This document shows, piece after piece, positions 27,676-35,976 of a stretch of 46,598 nucleotides of DNA (position 1 is the first letter of the stretch; every line of letters starts with the position of its first letter). The notes under the pieces were generated by a model, which saw nothing but the letters and a program-made list of their open reading frames with translations, had not been told where the DNA came from and ran no database searches. Source of the stretch: Armatimonadota bacterium (lineage in GTDB: Bacteria; Armatimonadota; Fervidibacteria; Fervidibacterales; Thermosaccharophagaceae); contig JANXAS010000025.1 in assembly GCA_025062195.1 (NCBI GenBank), forward strand, positions 1-46,598. The letters are read 5' to 3'. Position numbers and translations under genes: made by a program.

Positions 27676-27761
27676 GTCTGTAACAGCTGTGAAGCAATAG
27701 CGCAGCGGCGTCTTTGATTCTCTTGATGGCATCACATTTTGTTGCTTGTCTTGCTGCAAAC
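27676..27761 (+). repeat. Decayed, short copy of the paired-arm palindromic repeat
   Basis: CAGCTGTGAAGCAATAGCGC, then AGCGGCGTC, follows the left-arm pattern (GCCACGAAGCGATAGCGAAG, then TGGCGTC). GATGGCATCAC...CTTGCTGCAAA resembles the right arm (GACGGCACTCC...CTTGCTACGAA). The spacer between arms is shorter than in the copies at 39.3 kb. Confidence 0.45.
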
Positions 27762-27921
27762 ATTTTTGAACTGTGCTGATGAAAAACTTCTTGCAAAGTG
27801 CCTTTTCCGATGCCCTTTATACTGCGGGAGAGTTAAATTCCAGATGGGCTGAATGCTATATCATTTTCAAAAACTAAGGCAGCATCAAATCTTTGTATCA
27901 TTGTGGCTTGTCTGCGATGGC

Positions 27922-28024
27922 TGTTTAAATTTCGTCGCCGTCAAGCGGCGAGGCTGCACGGCATGATTCTTATCGTTTCGTGATTTAAGCGGTATCATGT
28001 TGCTTTAATTCCTTGAATGGTATA
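27922..28024 (+). repeat. Interspersed repeat shared with 41932-42035
   Basis: Both copies run from GTTTAAATTTCGTCG (27922 on) or GTTTTTAAATTTCGTCG through a variable middle to ATGTTGCTTT, then CTTGAA and TGGTAT. They align in the same orientation over about 100 bp with many substitutions. No coding content is seen. Confidence 0.55.
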
Positions 28025-28133
28025 AGAGGCATCATAACTTGCGTTATTGTGCGAGTGGGTAGGCAGCTCAATTGAGTTCATTTTGACAAAGCCCTTTTTA
28101 GCAAGCGGTTGATAGCCTTGAGGGGTGAGTGGA

Positions 28134-28685
28134 ATGCAGATTGACCTCACTGAAAAAACGATTGAGAGCAAAAGGGTTTATGAGGGTAGGGTGGTAAACC
28201 TGCGTGTTGACACCGTTGTCCTTCCAAACGGACGCATCACGACGAGAGAGATTGTTGAGCATCGTGGTGCCGCTGCAGTTGTGCCGATGCCAACACCGGG
28301 CACTGTCATATTGATTCGGCAGTTCCGAAAACCAGCTGATGAGCGCTTGCTTGAAATACCAGCCGGAACACTTGGTGAGTGTGAAAGCCCAATTGAATGC
28401 GCCCAGAGAGAGCTCGCTGAAGAGATAGGATATCGTGCCGGAAAGCTTGAGGAGCTTTTCTCAATTTACCTTGCGCCCGGTTATAGCACGGAGAAGCTGC
28501 ATGTCTTTTTAGCAACGGATTTGGAACGAGGGGAAAGACATGCGGATGAAGAGGAGTTCATTGAACTCGTTGAGATGACGCTTGATGAGGCTATAGCGCA
28601 AATTGAGGCTGGGAGAATAAAGGACGCAAAGACGATATGCGGCTTGCTCTTGACTTGGTATCGCTTGCACCGTAAAAAGGCATAG
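28134..28685 (+). CDS. nudF: NUDIX hydrolase, ADP-ribose pyrophosphatase type
   Basis: This 183-aa protein has a clear NUDIX box (GTLGECESPIECAQRELAEE followed by IGY), with the REUXEE core at RELAEEIGY. The N-terminal strand VYEGRVVNLRVDTVVLPNG and the Pro 16 residues beyond the box (APGYSTEK) are typical of ADP-ribose diphosphatases, which split ADP-ribose into AMP and ribose 5-phosphate. ATG 28134 is preferred, with GAGGGGTGAG upstream; GTG 28125 overlaps that site. The gene stands alone between two long spacers. The substrate is inferred from family resemblance. Confidence 0.88.
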   Translation: MQIDLTEKTIESKRVYEGRVVNLRVDTVVLPNGRITTREIVEHRGAAAVVPMPTPGTVILIRQFRKPADERLLEIPAGTLGECESPIECAQRELAEEIGYRAGKLEELFSIYLAPGYSTEKLHVFLATDLERGERHADEEEFIELVEMTLDEAIAQIEAGRIKDAKTICGLLLTWYRLHRKKA

Positions 28686-29156
28686 TCGGTTAAGTTTTAC
28701 TAAACTCCGTCACCCACAAGAGGTGATACTACAGTTTGCGGTTCAAATTGCTTCATCGTATTGTGGAGATAAGGTTTATCGTCTGATGGCTGCTCAAATT
28801 TCCATCGCCCAAGGATGGGGTGCTGCTTCTCGCAGGCTCATCCAAAGAGCGCTTATGCAGGCACAATGTTAGTATCATCCGTTCTTTGCTACAAGTGTGT
28901 TGGTAGACGGCTTTTCCAGAGCATGTTATAAGCTTAGCCCATAGTAGCTGAGGGAACTTGTGTGGGTGAAATCCGCACGCAGATTTTGTGGCAGGCTTTG
29001 CTTGCCCTCTTCAAAAACTCGCCGAATAAATTCGGCGCTTAGCGAACATGTCGCAAAAACGAGTGACTGAGCACCAACAACATTTTGGGTAAAGAAAGAT
29101 GTTATCATATTGCTTCGTCCGTCTGCGCCACTCGCTATGTGAGGTGCTTGTTCAAA
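28686..29156. other. Spacer with palindromic repeat fragments
   Basis: Within these 470 bases, GCTTAGCCCATAGTAGCTGA (28932-28951) matches part of the repeat at 41695-41741. GCCGAATAAATTCGGC (29021-29036) is a perfect 16-nt palindrome that also occurs, decayed, in the repeats at 34060 and 41770. The rest shows no gene or RNA that I recognise. Confidence 0.45.
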
Positions 29157-30317
29157 GTGGAAACGCACAATGGTCACAGTTCAAAACGCATTCGCCTGAT
29201 GGTCATATTCGGGACAAGACCAGAATGCATAAAGCTCGCGCCGGTCATTAAAGCTCTTGAGCAGTGTGGCGATTTTGAAGTCGTCATAACTGTTACAGCG
29301 CAGCACAGAGAGATGCTTGACCAGTTCCTGAATTTCTTCGGGCTGGAACCTGACTATGACCTTAACATCATGCAGCACGGACAAACGCTTGCCGAGGTGA
29401 CATGCCGTGCACTGAGCGGACTTGATGATGTGCTCGGCAGGGAAAGCGTTGATATGGTCATAGTTCAAGGTGATACCACGACAGCATTTGTTGCAACGCT
29501 CGCAGCATACTACCACCGAGTGCCATCGGCGCATGTTGAAGCTGGCTTGCGCACCTATGACAAGATGCAGCCATTCCCTGAAGAGATTAATAGGCGTTTG
29601 ATTGGGACTATAGCTGACTTGCACTTTGCTCCCACAGCCAAAGCAAAGCAGAACTTGCTCCGAGAGGGTGTTGAGCCAGAGCGCATATTCATCAGTGGCA
29701 ACACAGTGGTTGATGCCCTGCTTGAGTGTTTGGAGCGCCTGCCGCCAGTGCACCCAAATTCATTTGGACGGATGTTGCTTGTTACGGCTCACAGGAGAGA
29801 AAATTGGGGTGAACCATTAAAACGCGTATGCCGTGCGCTAATCAAAATCCTTGAGCACTTCAGCGATGTGAAAATAGTCTTCCCGATGCATCGCAACCCG
29901 GCAGTAAGAGAGATAGCAACAGCGTATCTTAGTTCACATAAGCGTGTTGAATTAATTGAGCCGCCAGATTACTTTGGCTTCATTCAACTGATGAGGCTTG
30001 CGCATATCATCGTGACAGATTCTGGCGGCGTTCAAGAGGAGGCTCCCACACTTGGGAAGCCGGTTTTGGTGTTGCGCGAGGTGACGGAACGACCAGAGGC
30101 AGTTGAGGTTGGCGTAGCAAGGCTTGTCGGCACTGACGAAAATGTGATTGTGAGCGAGCTTTGCAAACTGCTTTCCGATGAGGATGCCTATATGAGGATG
30201 GCTCGCAAGGTCAATCCATATGGTGATGGTAAAGCATCACAACGCATAGTTAATAGGCTGCGTTGCTTTTTCGGGCTATGTGATGAGCACCCGGAAGAAT
30301 TTAAGCCATCGTTTTGA
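29157..30317 (+). CDS. wecB: UDP-N-acetylglucosamine 2-epimerase (non-hydrolysing)
   Basis: This enzyme interconverts UDP-GlcNAc and UDP-ManNAc for surface polysaccharide synthesis. The protein has the family start MVIFGTRPECIKLAPVI, the TAQHREMLDQ motif, VQGDTTT, AHVEAGLRTYD, PEEINRR, the catalytic-region TAHRRENWG, and the UDP-binding TDSGGVQEEAPTLGKPVLVLR with TERPE. All main catalytic regions are present. The start is not certain: GTG 29157 has GAGGTG 10 nt upstream and is chosen. ATG 29199 would remove the first residues before the Rossmann strand, and the frame is open to TTG 29085. It is followed 4 nt later by apbE, so the two are co-transcribed. Confidence 0.93.
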   Translation: METHNGHSSKRIRLMVIFGTRPECIKLAPVIKALEQCGDFEVVITVTAQHREMLDQFLNFFGLEPDYDLNIMQHGQTLAEVTCRALSGLDDVLGRESVDMVIVQGDTTTAFVATLAAYYHRVPSAHVEAGLRTYDKMQPFPEEINRRLIGTIADLHFAPTAKAKQNLLREGVEPERIFISGNTVVDALLECLERLPPVHPNSFGRMLLVTAHRRENWGEPLKRVCRALIKILEHFSDVKIVFPMHRNPAVREIATAYLSSHKRVELIEPPDYFGFIQLMRLAHIIVTDSGGVQEEAPTLGKPVLVLREVTERPEAVEVGVARLVGTDENVIVSELCKLLSDEDAYMRMARKVNPYGDGKASQRIVNRLRCFFGLCDEHPEEFKPSF

Positions 30318-30321
30318 GTGA

Positions 30322-31455
30322 ATGATGATGCAAAGCGCTCCCCTTTCGGACATTAAAGCCGGAAATGTAAAATCAGGCGCACAACTCACATTCAAAGTGT
30401 CAAACCGAAATTGTTTGCAACCTATGAGAGCACAATGCTTGTATCGCCACTTTATTAACTTCAACACCGTTTCGCTTTTACTTGTGCTCTGTGTGCTTTA
30501 TCTTCTTCGTGCAAATGGAAGTGTGCCACTGCAGCGCTTTGAATACGCTCAAATCCACATGGGAGTAAAGGTCCGTATCGTCATGTATTCCGAGGATGAG
30601 CCAAGCGCTGAAACAGCTTGCATTGCAGCCTTCAAGCGCATAGCGCAGCTTGAAGATATCTTCAGCGATTATCGTCCAAGGAGCGAGCTCATGCGCCTGT
30701 GCGCGAATGCTGGCGGGGCGCCGGTTAAAGTTAGCGATGAACTTTTTGCAGTGCTTGAGTATGCCCAAAGAATCTCCGAGCTGACTGATGGTGCTTTTGA
30801 TGTGACAGTCGGTCCGTTGAGCACGCTATGGCGCAATGCGCGCAAGCTTGGTCAATTGCCACCGGAACAAGAAATGCAAAAGGCGTTGAGGAAGGTTGGG
30901 TGGCACAAAATGCGCCTTGATGCAATTTCAAAGACCGTTCAATTGCTTGAGCCGGGCATGCTCCTTGACCTCGGTGGAATAGCAAAGGGCTACACGCTTG
31001 ACCGCGCAATTGAAGTGCTTCGTCAACATGGCATACATAGGGCGCTAATTGAGGCAGGCGGCGATATAGTCACTGGCGATCCACCACCAAACGAAGATGG
31101 ATGGAAGATTGAGCTGGCTTATGCGCGTGACAGCGGTGATAGTTTGGATGGCGATCGTAAGTGCCGACGCATCATTAAAATCGCAAATGCAGCCATAGCC
31201 ACTTCCGGCGATACCGAGCAATTCATTGATATTGGTGGCGTGCGCTATTCACACATAGTTGACCCACGAATCGGCATTGTGCCAGCCAAAGAAATCGTTG
31301 CAACAGTAGTTGCTTCAGAGGGAATTACTGCCGATGCATTAGCGACGGTGTTATATATGTTTGGTGACATTGAGCGGTTTAAAAGCGTTGTCATGCGTGG
31401 GCGGTTCAAGGTTATCAATGCATACCTGTTTAGTGTGCGCGGGGTGGTTAAGTAA
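30322..31455 (+). CDS. apbE: FAD:protein FMN transferase ApbE
   Basis: ApbE attaches FMN to Ser/Thr of exported flavoproteins, using FAD. The protein shows the main family pieces: HMGVKVRIVMYS near the mature N-terminus, LTDGAFDVTVGPLSTLW, the LLDLGGIAKGYTLDRAIEVL motif, EAGGDI, and late YSHIVDPRIG and GITADALATVLYMFG. A hydrophobic segment (FNTVSLLLVLCVLYLL) makes it membrane-anchored; the Cys in it does not fit a lipobox. The first 35 residues before that segment are unusual, and a start at ATG 30424 is possible, though it has no ribosome site. No Rnf, Nqr or other flavinylation target lies in the window. Confidence 0.92.
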   Translation: MMMQSAPLSDIKAGNVKSGAQLTFKVSNRNCLQPMRAQCLYRHFINFNTVSLLLVLCVLYLLRANGSVPLQRFEYAQIHMGVKVRIVMYSEDEPSAETACIAAFKRIAQLEDIFSDYRPRSELMRLCANAGGAPVKVSDELFAVLEYAQRISELTDGAFDVTVGPLSTLWRNARKLGQLPPEQEMQKALRKVGWHKMRLDAISKTVQLLEPGMLLDLGGIAKGYTLDRAIEVLRQHGIHRALIEAGGDIVTGDPPPNEDGWKIELAYARDSGDSLDGDRKCRRIIKIANAAIATSGDTEQFIDIGGVRYSHIVDPRIGIVPAKEIVATVVASEGITADALATVLYMFGDIERFKSVVMRGRFKVINAYLFSVRGVVK

Positions 31456-31617
31456 GTGCCAAATTGAAGAGGAGCTGTGTGCAACATTGAAGTGTAAGCG
31501 GTGTGTGCGTTTGGATCTATAGCGCTGTATTTACGCGGTTAAGCGTTTGTGTTACGCTTTGATGCGATTGTGTTTAGCGGTGCAGATTTGATGCAATAGC
31601 TATAGGAGGGATTGAAA

Positions 31618-33591
31618 GTGCCAGCAGTGGGTGCTGATGCGGAGCTTGAAGAGTATAGGCGTTTGATGGATGTGCCAAAGGAATTTGAAGAGGGCTTTAC
31701 TCTGAAGACAATTGTTGGGGCGCTATTTGTCGCCTTCGTCTTCCTACCGGGGTCAATTTACCTTTGGCTTGTTGCCGGGCACACTCTTGGAGCAGCCGCG
31801 CAATGGGTGACTGTGATTTTGTTCGTTGAAGTTGCAAGGCGTTCGTTTATGGTGCTACGCCGCCAGGAAGTTTACTTGCTTGTTGTCGTTGCGAGCGCTC
31901 TCATAGGGACAAATCCGTTTCAGGGCTTCATATGGAATGTCTACCTTCGCACATCACATGTGACGAAGGGATTGGGCATAGCCGATGAGATACCAACTTG
32001 GGTTGTCCCGCCAGCTAACTCGCCAGCTATTATCCATCGCACATTTTTCCACCAAGATTGGATTGTGCCGATATTGCTCATGCTATTCGGAAGCACAGTT
32101 GGACAGGTGAAAGGATTTAGCTTTGGCTATTTGCTTTTCAGGCTCACATCCGATTATGAGCGTTTGCCATTCCCGCTTGCACCAGTTGGAGCATTATCAG
32201 CGACGGCGCTCGCTGAGATAACTACGAAAGAGGAAACTTGGCGTTGGCGCATATTCTCAATCGGTGCAATGATCGGGCTTGCATGGGGCATATTCTATGT
32301 CGGTATACCAACACTGACTGGAGCGTTGATGACTCGCCCGTTACAGCTCATCAAAATTCCATTCATTGAACTGACGCACAACACTCAAAATGTTTTGCCA
32401 GCAACACCAACTGGCATCGGAACCGACTTGGGTTCATTCCTATACGGTTTTATTGCGCCATTTTGGTCTGTGACTGGTGGCTTCATAGCAGCGCTCCTTA
32501 CCCTCATACTTAACCCAATCCTCTACTACAAAGGCTTCTTAAAACAATGGCGTCCCGGAATGGACACGATACAGACTCAAACAGTAAACCACTACGATTT
32601 TTGGCTGAGCGCAAGCATCGGCGTCTCACTTGCAGTGGCGACACTCGGAATTGGCTCAATGATAGCATCGGCATTCAAGGTCAAGGGTAGCAGCGCAAGG
32701 AGAGAGAGGGGCACTTTCGCAGTGCCACCTGGAAGGGGAGATTTCCCAATACCAGTCATGCTTGTCGCCTTCATACTCGCTTCAATGGCATATGTTGTGC
32801 TTTGCCGCCACTTAATCCCTTACTTCCACATATGGTTCTTGCTCTTTTTTGCCTTCATTTACACGCCACTTGCCTCATATGTTGATGCGCGCATGATCGG
32901 TTTGACTGGACAATGGATCACAATACCATATGTCAGAGAGGCAACTTTCATCCTCTACAGCAAATTCACTGGCTATAAAGGCGTTGACATTTGGTTTGCA
33001 CCAATACCAATAGCAGATTATGGTGGTGCCGCGCAACACTGGCGCATAGTTGAATTAACTGGGACAAAGTTCACAAGCCTGTTGAAAGCCGTCGTCCTCG
33101 TAATCTGCATTGCTCTACCAAGCAACCTTGCTGTGTGGCAGCTCATTTGGCGCTTGGCTCCGATACCGAGTTCCGTTTATCCATACGCCCAAAAGATGTG
33201 GCCGTTGTGGGCTTTTTATTCTTCACTGTGGTGGACAGCAACCGCAAAGGAAAAACAGGCGCTACTTCAAGCCGTCAAATTCCCTGTCATTGCAGCATTT
33301 TACACAGCCTCACTTGGAGCTTATGGCATACTTTATGCATTCCAATTGCCGATATTGCTCATCTACGGCTTCATACGGGGAATGTCTGGCATACTCCCGC
33401 ACTATATCTTCGTTGAATTTGCAGGTGCACTTGTCAGGCGATACTACATTGAAAAGAGAATTGACCCAGACACTTGGAGAAGGTATGCCGCGGTGTTGCT
33501 CGGTGGTTACTCATGTGGCATGGGCTTAGTTGGAATGTTCTGCGCAGCTATCGCCATCGTCTCAAAGGCAGTATCGCAGTTGCCATATTGA
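31618..33591 (+). CDS. OPT-like multi-pass membrane protein (DUF6784/DUF6785 type)
   Basis: The protein of 657 aa has a soluble N-terminal stretch (about 40 residues) and at least ten to twelve membrane helices. The stretch KEFEEGFTLKTIVGALFVAF and the following FLPGSIYLWLVAGHTLG resemble the oligopeptide-transporter-like proteins of Planctomycetota and Armatimonadota annotated as DUF6785 with DUF6784. The family is often called a peptide transporter without experimental support. GTG 31618 is chosen, with AGGAGG and 8 nt of spacing; TTG 31612 would be too close to that site. It stands alone. In related genomes such genes often sit by secreted carbohydrate enzymes, as here, but the substrate is unknown. 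Confidence 0.75.
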   Translation: MPAVGADAELEEYRRLMDVPKEFEEGFTLKTIVGALFVAFVFLPGSIYLWLVAGHTLGAAAQWVTVILFVEVARRSFMVLRRQEVYLLVVVASALIGTNPFQGFIWNVYLRTSHVTKGLGIADEIPTWVVPPANSPAIIHRTFFHQDWIVPILLMLFGSTVGQVKGFSFGYLLFRLTSDYERLPFPLAPVGALSATALAEITTKEETWRWRIFSIGAMIGLAWGIFYVGIPTLTGALMTRPLQLIKIPFIELTHNTQNVLPATPTGIGTDLGSFLYGFIAPFWSVTGGFIAALLTLILNPILYYKGFLKQWRPGMDTIQTQTVNHYDFWLSASIGVSLAVATLGIGSMIASAFKVKGSSARRERGTFAVPPGRGDFPIPVMLVAFILASMAYVVLCRHLIPYFHIWFLLFFAFIYTPLASYVDARMIGLTGQWITIPYVREATFILYSKFTGYKGVDIWFAPIPIADYGGAAQHWRIVELTGTKFTSLLKAVVLVICIALPSNLAVWQLIWRLAPIPSSVYPYAQKMWPLWAFYSSLWWTATAKEKQALLQAVKFPVIAAFYTASLGAYGILYAFQLPILLIYGFIRGMSGILPHYIFVEFAGALVRRYYIEKRIDPDTWRRYAAVLLGGYSCGMGLVGMFCAAIAIVSKAVSQLPY

Positions 33592-33760
33592 TGGAATTTT
33601 GGGGAATGCGGAGAGTGTCTGAAGAATCCCCCATAACCAACGCCAACTTTTCATCAAAGTTATAAGGTGACTTCCAAGATAAATGCACCCATTTATGCAA
33701 AATGTTGACAAAATGTGTCATCTCACCATGTAATTGGGCTTAAACACCACCCAAAATTTG

Positions 33761-33850
33761 CATGTCCTGTAAGACAGGCAAAGCCTGTCCGAAGTGGCGG
33801 AAAACCGTAACGAAAAATTGCGGAGGGCGAGGCTACCGCCGAGCCTAAAA
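33761..33850 (+). repeat. About 90-bp two-hairpin repeat, copy 1
   Basis: ATGTCCTGTAAGACAGGC, AAAGCCTGTCCGAA, GGAAAACCGTAACGAAAAA and CGGAGGGCGAGGCTACCGCC occur in this order. The copy at 41573-41664 has the same order with about 85-90 percent identity by eye. The first half folds as a GACAGGC/GCCTGTC hairpin, and the second has GGCT/AGCC and CGGC/GCCG complementarity. Confidence 0.7.
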
Positions 33851-34007
33851 TGAGTGCAAGGATTATTTTTCGGAGGGCGAGGCTATGCCGAGCCGAAAAG
33901 ATTTTGAAAGAACTCTCACAGCCATCCAAAGACGGCGCTAAGAGAATTCGTCAACGACCATGTGCTAAAGCCCATAGCACGGTTTTGAAAAAGCATGCTT
34001 AATTACT

Positions 34008-34073
34008 CATGCCACTGGCTTTAGCCATTGGTTGATGACGAAGCAAATGAGCGCTGAATTCATTCGGCGAAAG
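34008..34073 (+). repeat. Interspersed palindromic repeat, copy 1
   Basis: Starts CATGCCACTGGCTTTAGCCA and ends GAATTCATTCGGCGAAAG. An inverted copy is at 41765-41829, a diverged direct copy at 42039-42102 and a short piece at 39861-39880. The core GGCTTTAGCC is itself nearly self-complementary. Confidence 0.65.
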
Positions 34074-34084
34074 TTTTCCTCTTA

Positions 34085-34210
34085 GGTTCGTATTTAGCCA
34101 CGAAGCGATAGCGTAGTGGCATTAAGTTGGTTCAAAGTGCAATGGTATAGTTTTACTTGCACTTTGAACTTAGCATTTTGCACTTGTTTTGACGGCACTC
34201 CTCTTCGCTC
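34085..34210 (+). repeat. Paired-arm element with internal 13-bp palindrome
   Basis: The left arm (34085-34123) reads GGTTCGTATTTAGCCACGAA, then GCGATAGCGTAGTGGC. The right arm (34190-34210) is GACGGCACTCCTCTTCGCTC and lacks its outer end. Between them, GTTCAAAGTGCAA (34130-34142) and TTGCACTTTGAAC (34157-34169) form a perfect 13-bp inverted repeat with a 14-nt loop, which the other copies lack. Confidence 0.7.
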
Positions 34211-34517
34211 AAAATAACCGTAGGGACAGGTGAAACCTGTCCGGGAAAGGGGAGGGTGGATTTCATCCGTCCCTATGTCATAGGCGTTTACGCAAAATCA
34301 TAGAGGGTAGGTGGAATCTGCTCGGAAAAAGAGAAAGTAGGCGGGCTTTATCCGCCCCTGTGAGAAAATGTGGCGGGTTTCATTTGTCCCCACAATTTGT
34401 GTGTAGATTTTATCCGTATTTTTGTCATTCCGTGATGCAAAGGCAACTATGCTCTAAATTAAACCATTTTCGTGTTTTTCTCGCCAAATTTTGGAAATTC
34501 CCAAAACGAGGTGGTGC

Positions 34518-35933
34518 ATGGTGATGGACATGGAAAAGCTATACCAAGAGAGATTGGCAAGGTATGTGACTGCTATGCGGAATGAGATGCCAGATTGCGT
34601 TCCAATTCGCCCATTTGTTGCTGAATTTGTGGCAAAGTATGCTGGATACAATTGTCAGGAAGTAACTCATGACTACCGAAAAGCTTTTGAAGCTACTTTG
34701 AAGTGCTGTAAAGACTTTGATTGGGATGCAACAGTGCCAAACATGGTCTATGTCTGGACTGGGTTGACGCAAGCTGTCGGACTGAGGTATTATGCCATCC
34801 CTGGGATAGAAATACCACCTGATGTCGGTTTTCAATACCTTGAACCGCCTGAGGAGGAAGCTTTCATGAGAGCTGATGAATATGACCAACTCATTGAAGA
34901 TCCAACAGCTTTCCTTTACAATGTCTGGCTTCCACGTGTTTCCTATGATGTAGTGCCAATAGGTGAACCAGTCACATATCGCAATAATCTCTCGTTTGTC
35001 AAAGGCGGCATGGCAATGCTTAAGTATTTCATTGACCTTGGTGCGCAAGTTGAGAGAATGAGGAAGGAAACTGGAACGGTATCGGCAATAGCTGGCATTT
35101 TGAAAGCACCATTTGACATACTCGCTGACAAACTTAGAGGCTATATAGGACTTACGATGGACATGTTCACACAACCTGATAAAGTTCTCAAAGCTTGTGA
35201 GGCGCTTCAACCTCATCTCTTTCATGTAGCCCTCACAACTGCCGACCCGAACAAACAAGTTCCTATCGGATTTTGGATGCACCGTGGATGTGTGCCCTTT
35301 GTCAATATGAAAACCTTCCATTCCCACTACTGGTCAACCTTGAAGCCAATTATTGAGGAACTTTGGAGACATGGGCATAAGGTTTTGTTTTATGCCGAAG
35401 GGAATTGGGATCATCATTTAGACAGTTTCAGGGAATTGCCTGATGGAAGTATCATTTACCATGTTGACAAAGGAGATATATTTACGGTCAAGCGGAAATT
35501 GGGGGACAAGTTCTGCATAAGTGGTGGAGTTCCTAACACTTTATTGAGCTACGGCACTCCAGAAGAAGTTAGAGCCTATTGCAGGAAATTGATAGATGAA
35601 GTTGCTCGTGATGGTGGATACATCATGGACGCAAGCGCTATCATTCAAAATGATGCGAAGGTGAAAAATATAAAAGCAATGACCGAATTCACCAGGGAAT
35701 ATGGGGTTTATTCTCGTGGGCGCTCTTACTTGCAAGAAAATAAGGGGGATTCTTTGGTTAATCCAGGGATCACTCCAACATCAAAGACGCGTCCCGGAGT
35801 TTGTATCCCTTGGGAGGAGAAGCTAAAAGAAATCAAAGAAATCTCTGGGGATGAGGGACTTTTCCGAAGGATATGGGAGGAGGTTGACTCACTCGGATAT
35901 ACATACATTTGGCAAATATTGGTGTCTTTCTGA
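34518..35933 (+). CDS. Uroporphyrinogen decarboxylase (URO-D) superfamily protein
   Basis: The protein of about 471 aa has a URO-D-type TIM-barrel fold. Recognised features are the early R-x-P stretch (DCVPIRPFVAEF), the late FCISGGVPNTLLSYGTPEEV, which matches the GGV/T...L..GTPEEV pattern, and ARDGGYIMDAS. It is longer than HemE (about 350 aa) and lacks the HemE N-terminal signature RQAGR. It is therefore more likely one of the methyltransferase-like members (MtaA/CmuA group) than a haem enzyme. ATG 34518 follows GAGGTGG closely; ATG 34524 has better spacing. The next gene, a secreted TIM-barrel protein, starts 43 nt downstream, so they may be co-transcribed. No corrinoid protein is adjacent. 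Codons are richer in A/T than in genes before 33 kb. Confidence 0.8.
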   Translation: MVMDMEKLYQERLARYVTAMRNEMPDCVPIRPFVAEFVAKYAGYNCQEVTHDYRKAFEATLKCCKDFDWDATVPNMVYVWTGLTQAVGLRYYAIPGIEIPPDVGFQYLEPPEEEAFMRADEYDQLIEDPTAFLYNVWLPRVSYDVVPIGEPVTYRNNLSFVKGGMAMLKYFIDLGAQVERMRKETGTVSAIAGILKAPFDILADKLRGYIGLTMDMFTQPDKVLKACEALQPHLFHVALTTADPNKQVPIGFWMHRGCVPFVNMKTFHSHYWSTLKPIIEELWRHGHKVLFYAEGNWDHHLDSFRELPDGSIIYHVDKGDIFTVKRKLGDKFCISGGVPNTLLSYGTPEEVRAYCRKLIDEVARDGGYIMDASAIIQNDAKVKNIKAMTEFTREYGVYSRGRSYLQENKGDSLVNPGITPTSKTRPGVCIPWEEKLKEIKEISGDEGLFRRIWEEVDSLGYTYIWQILVSF

Positions 35934-35976
35934 TGCAATATTGAAGTTGCCACCTTGGATAGTGGGAGTGAGATGG

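Larger units (their letters stand above)
27428..28133. other. Divergent spacer carrying two repeat remnants
   Basis: About 700 bases separate the cytochrome gene from the NUDIX gene. No gene is credible here. It holds a decayed copy of the paired-arm element (27676-27761) and one copy of another interspersed repeat (27922-28024), both listed separately. Confidence 0.5.
33592..34517. other. Non-coding repeat block 1
   Basis: This 0.9-kb stretch has no credible gene. It is a patchwork of short palindromic repeats. Hairpin units of the type GGACAGGYGAARCCTGTCC occur at 33769 and 34220, with diverged relatives near 34252, 34301, 34337 and 34371. The GGAGGGCGAGGCT...GCCGAGCC type occurs at 33821 and 33871. 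A segment with CCATGTGCTAAAGCCCATAG lies at 33959-33978, and a GCCACTGGCTTTAGCCATTG unit at 34011-34030. A paired-arm element occupies 34085-34210. The same modules recur at 41.2-42.2 kb. Confidence 0.7.

Noticed and set aside
28686-29156. tRNA or known structured RNA
   Set aside because: The stretch has small hairpins but no tRNA T-loop pattern or riboswitch core that I can recognise.
33592-34517. CRISPR array
   Set aside because: The repeats differ in sequence and spacing, there are no uniform spacers, and no cas genes are nearby.
34539-35327. 262-codon minus-strand frame
   Set aside because: It is antisense to the URO-D-like gene, has no ribosome site or family features, and reflects codon bias of the real gene.
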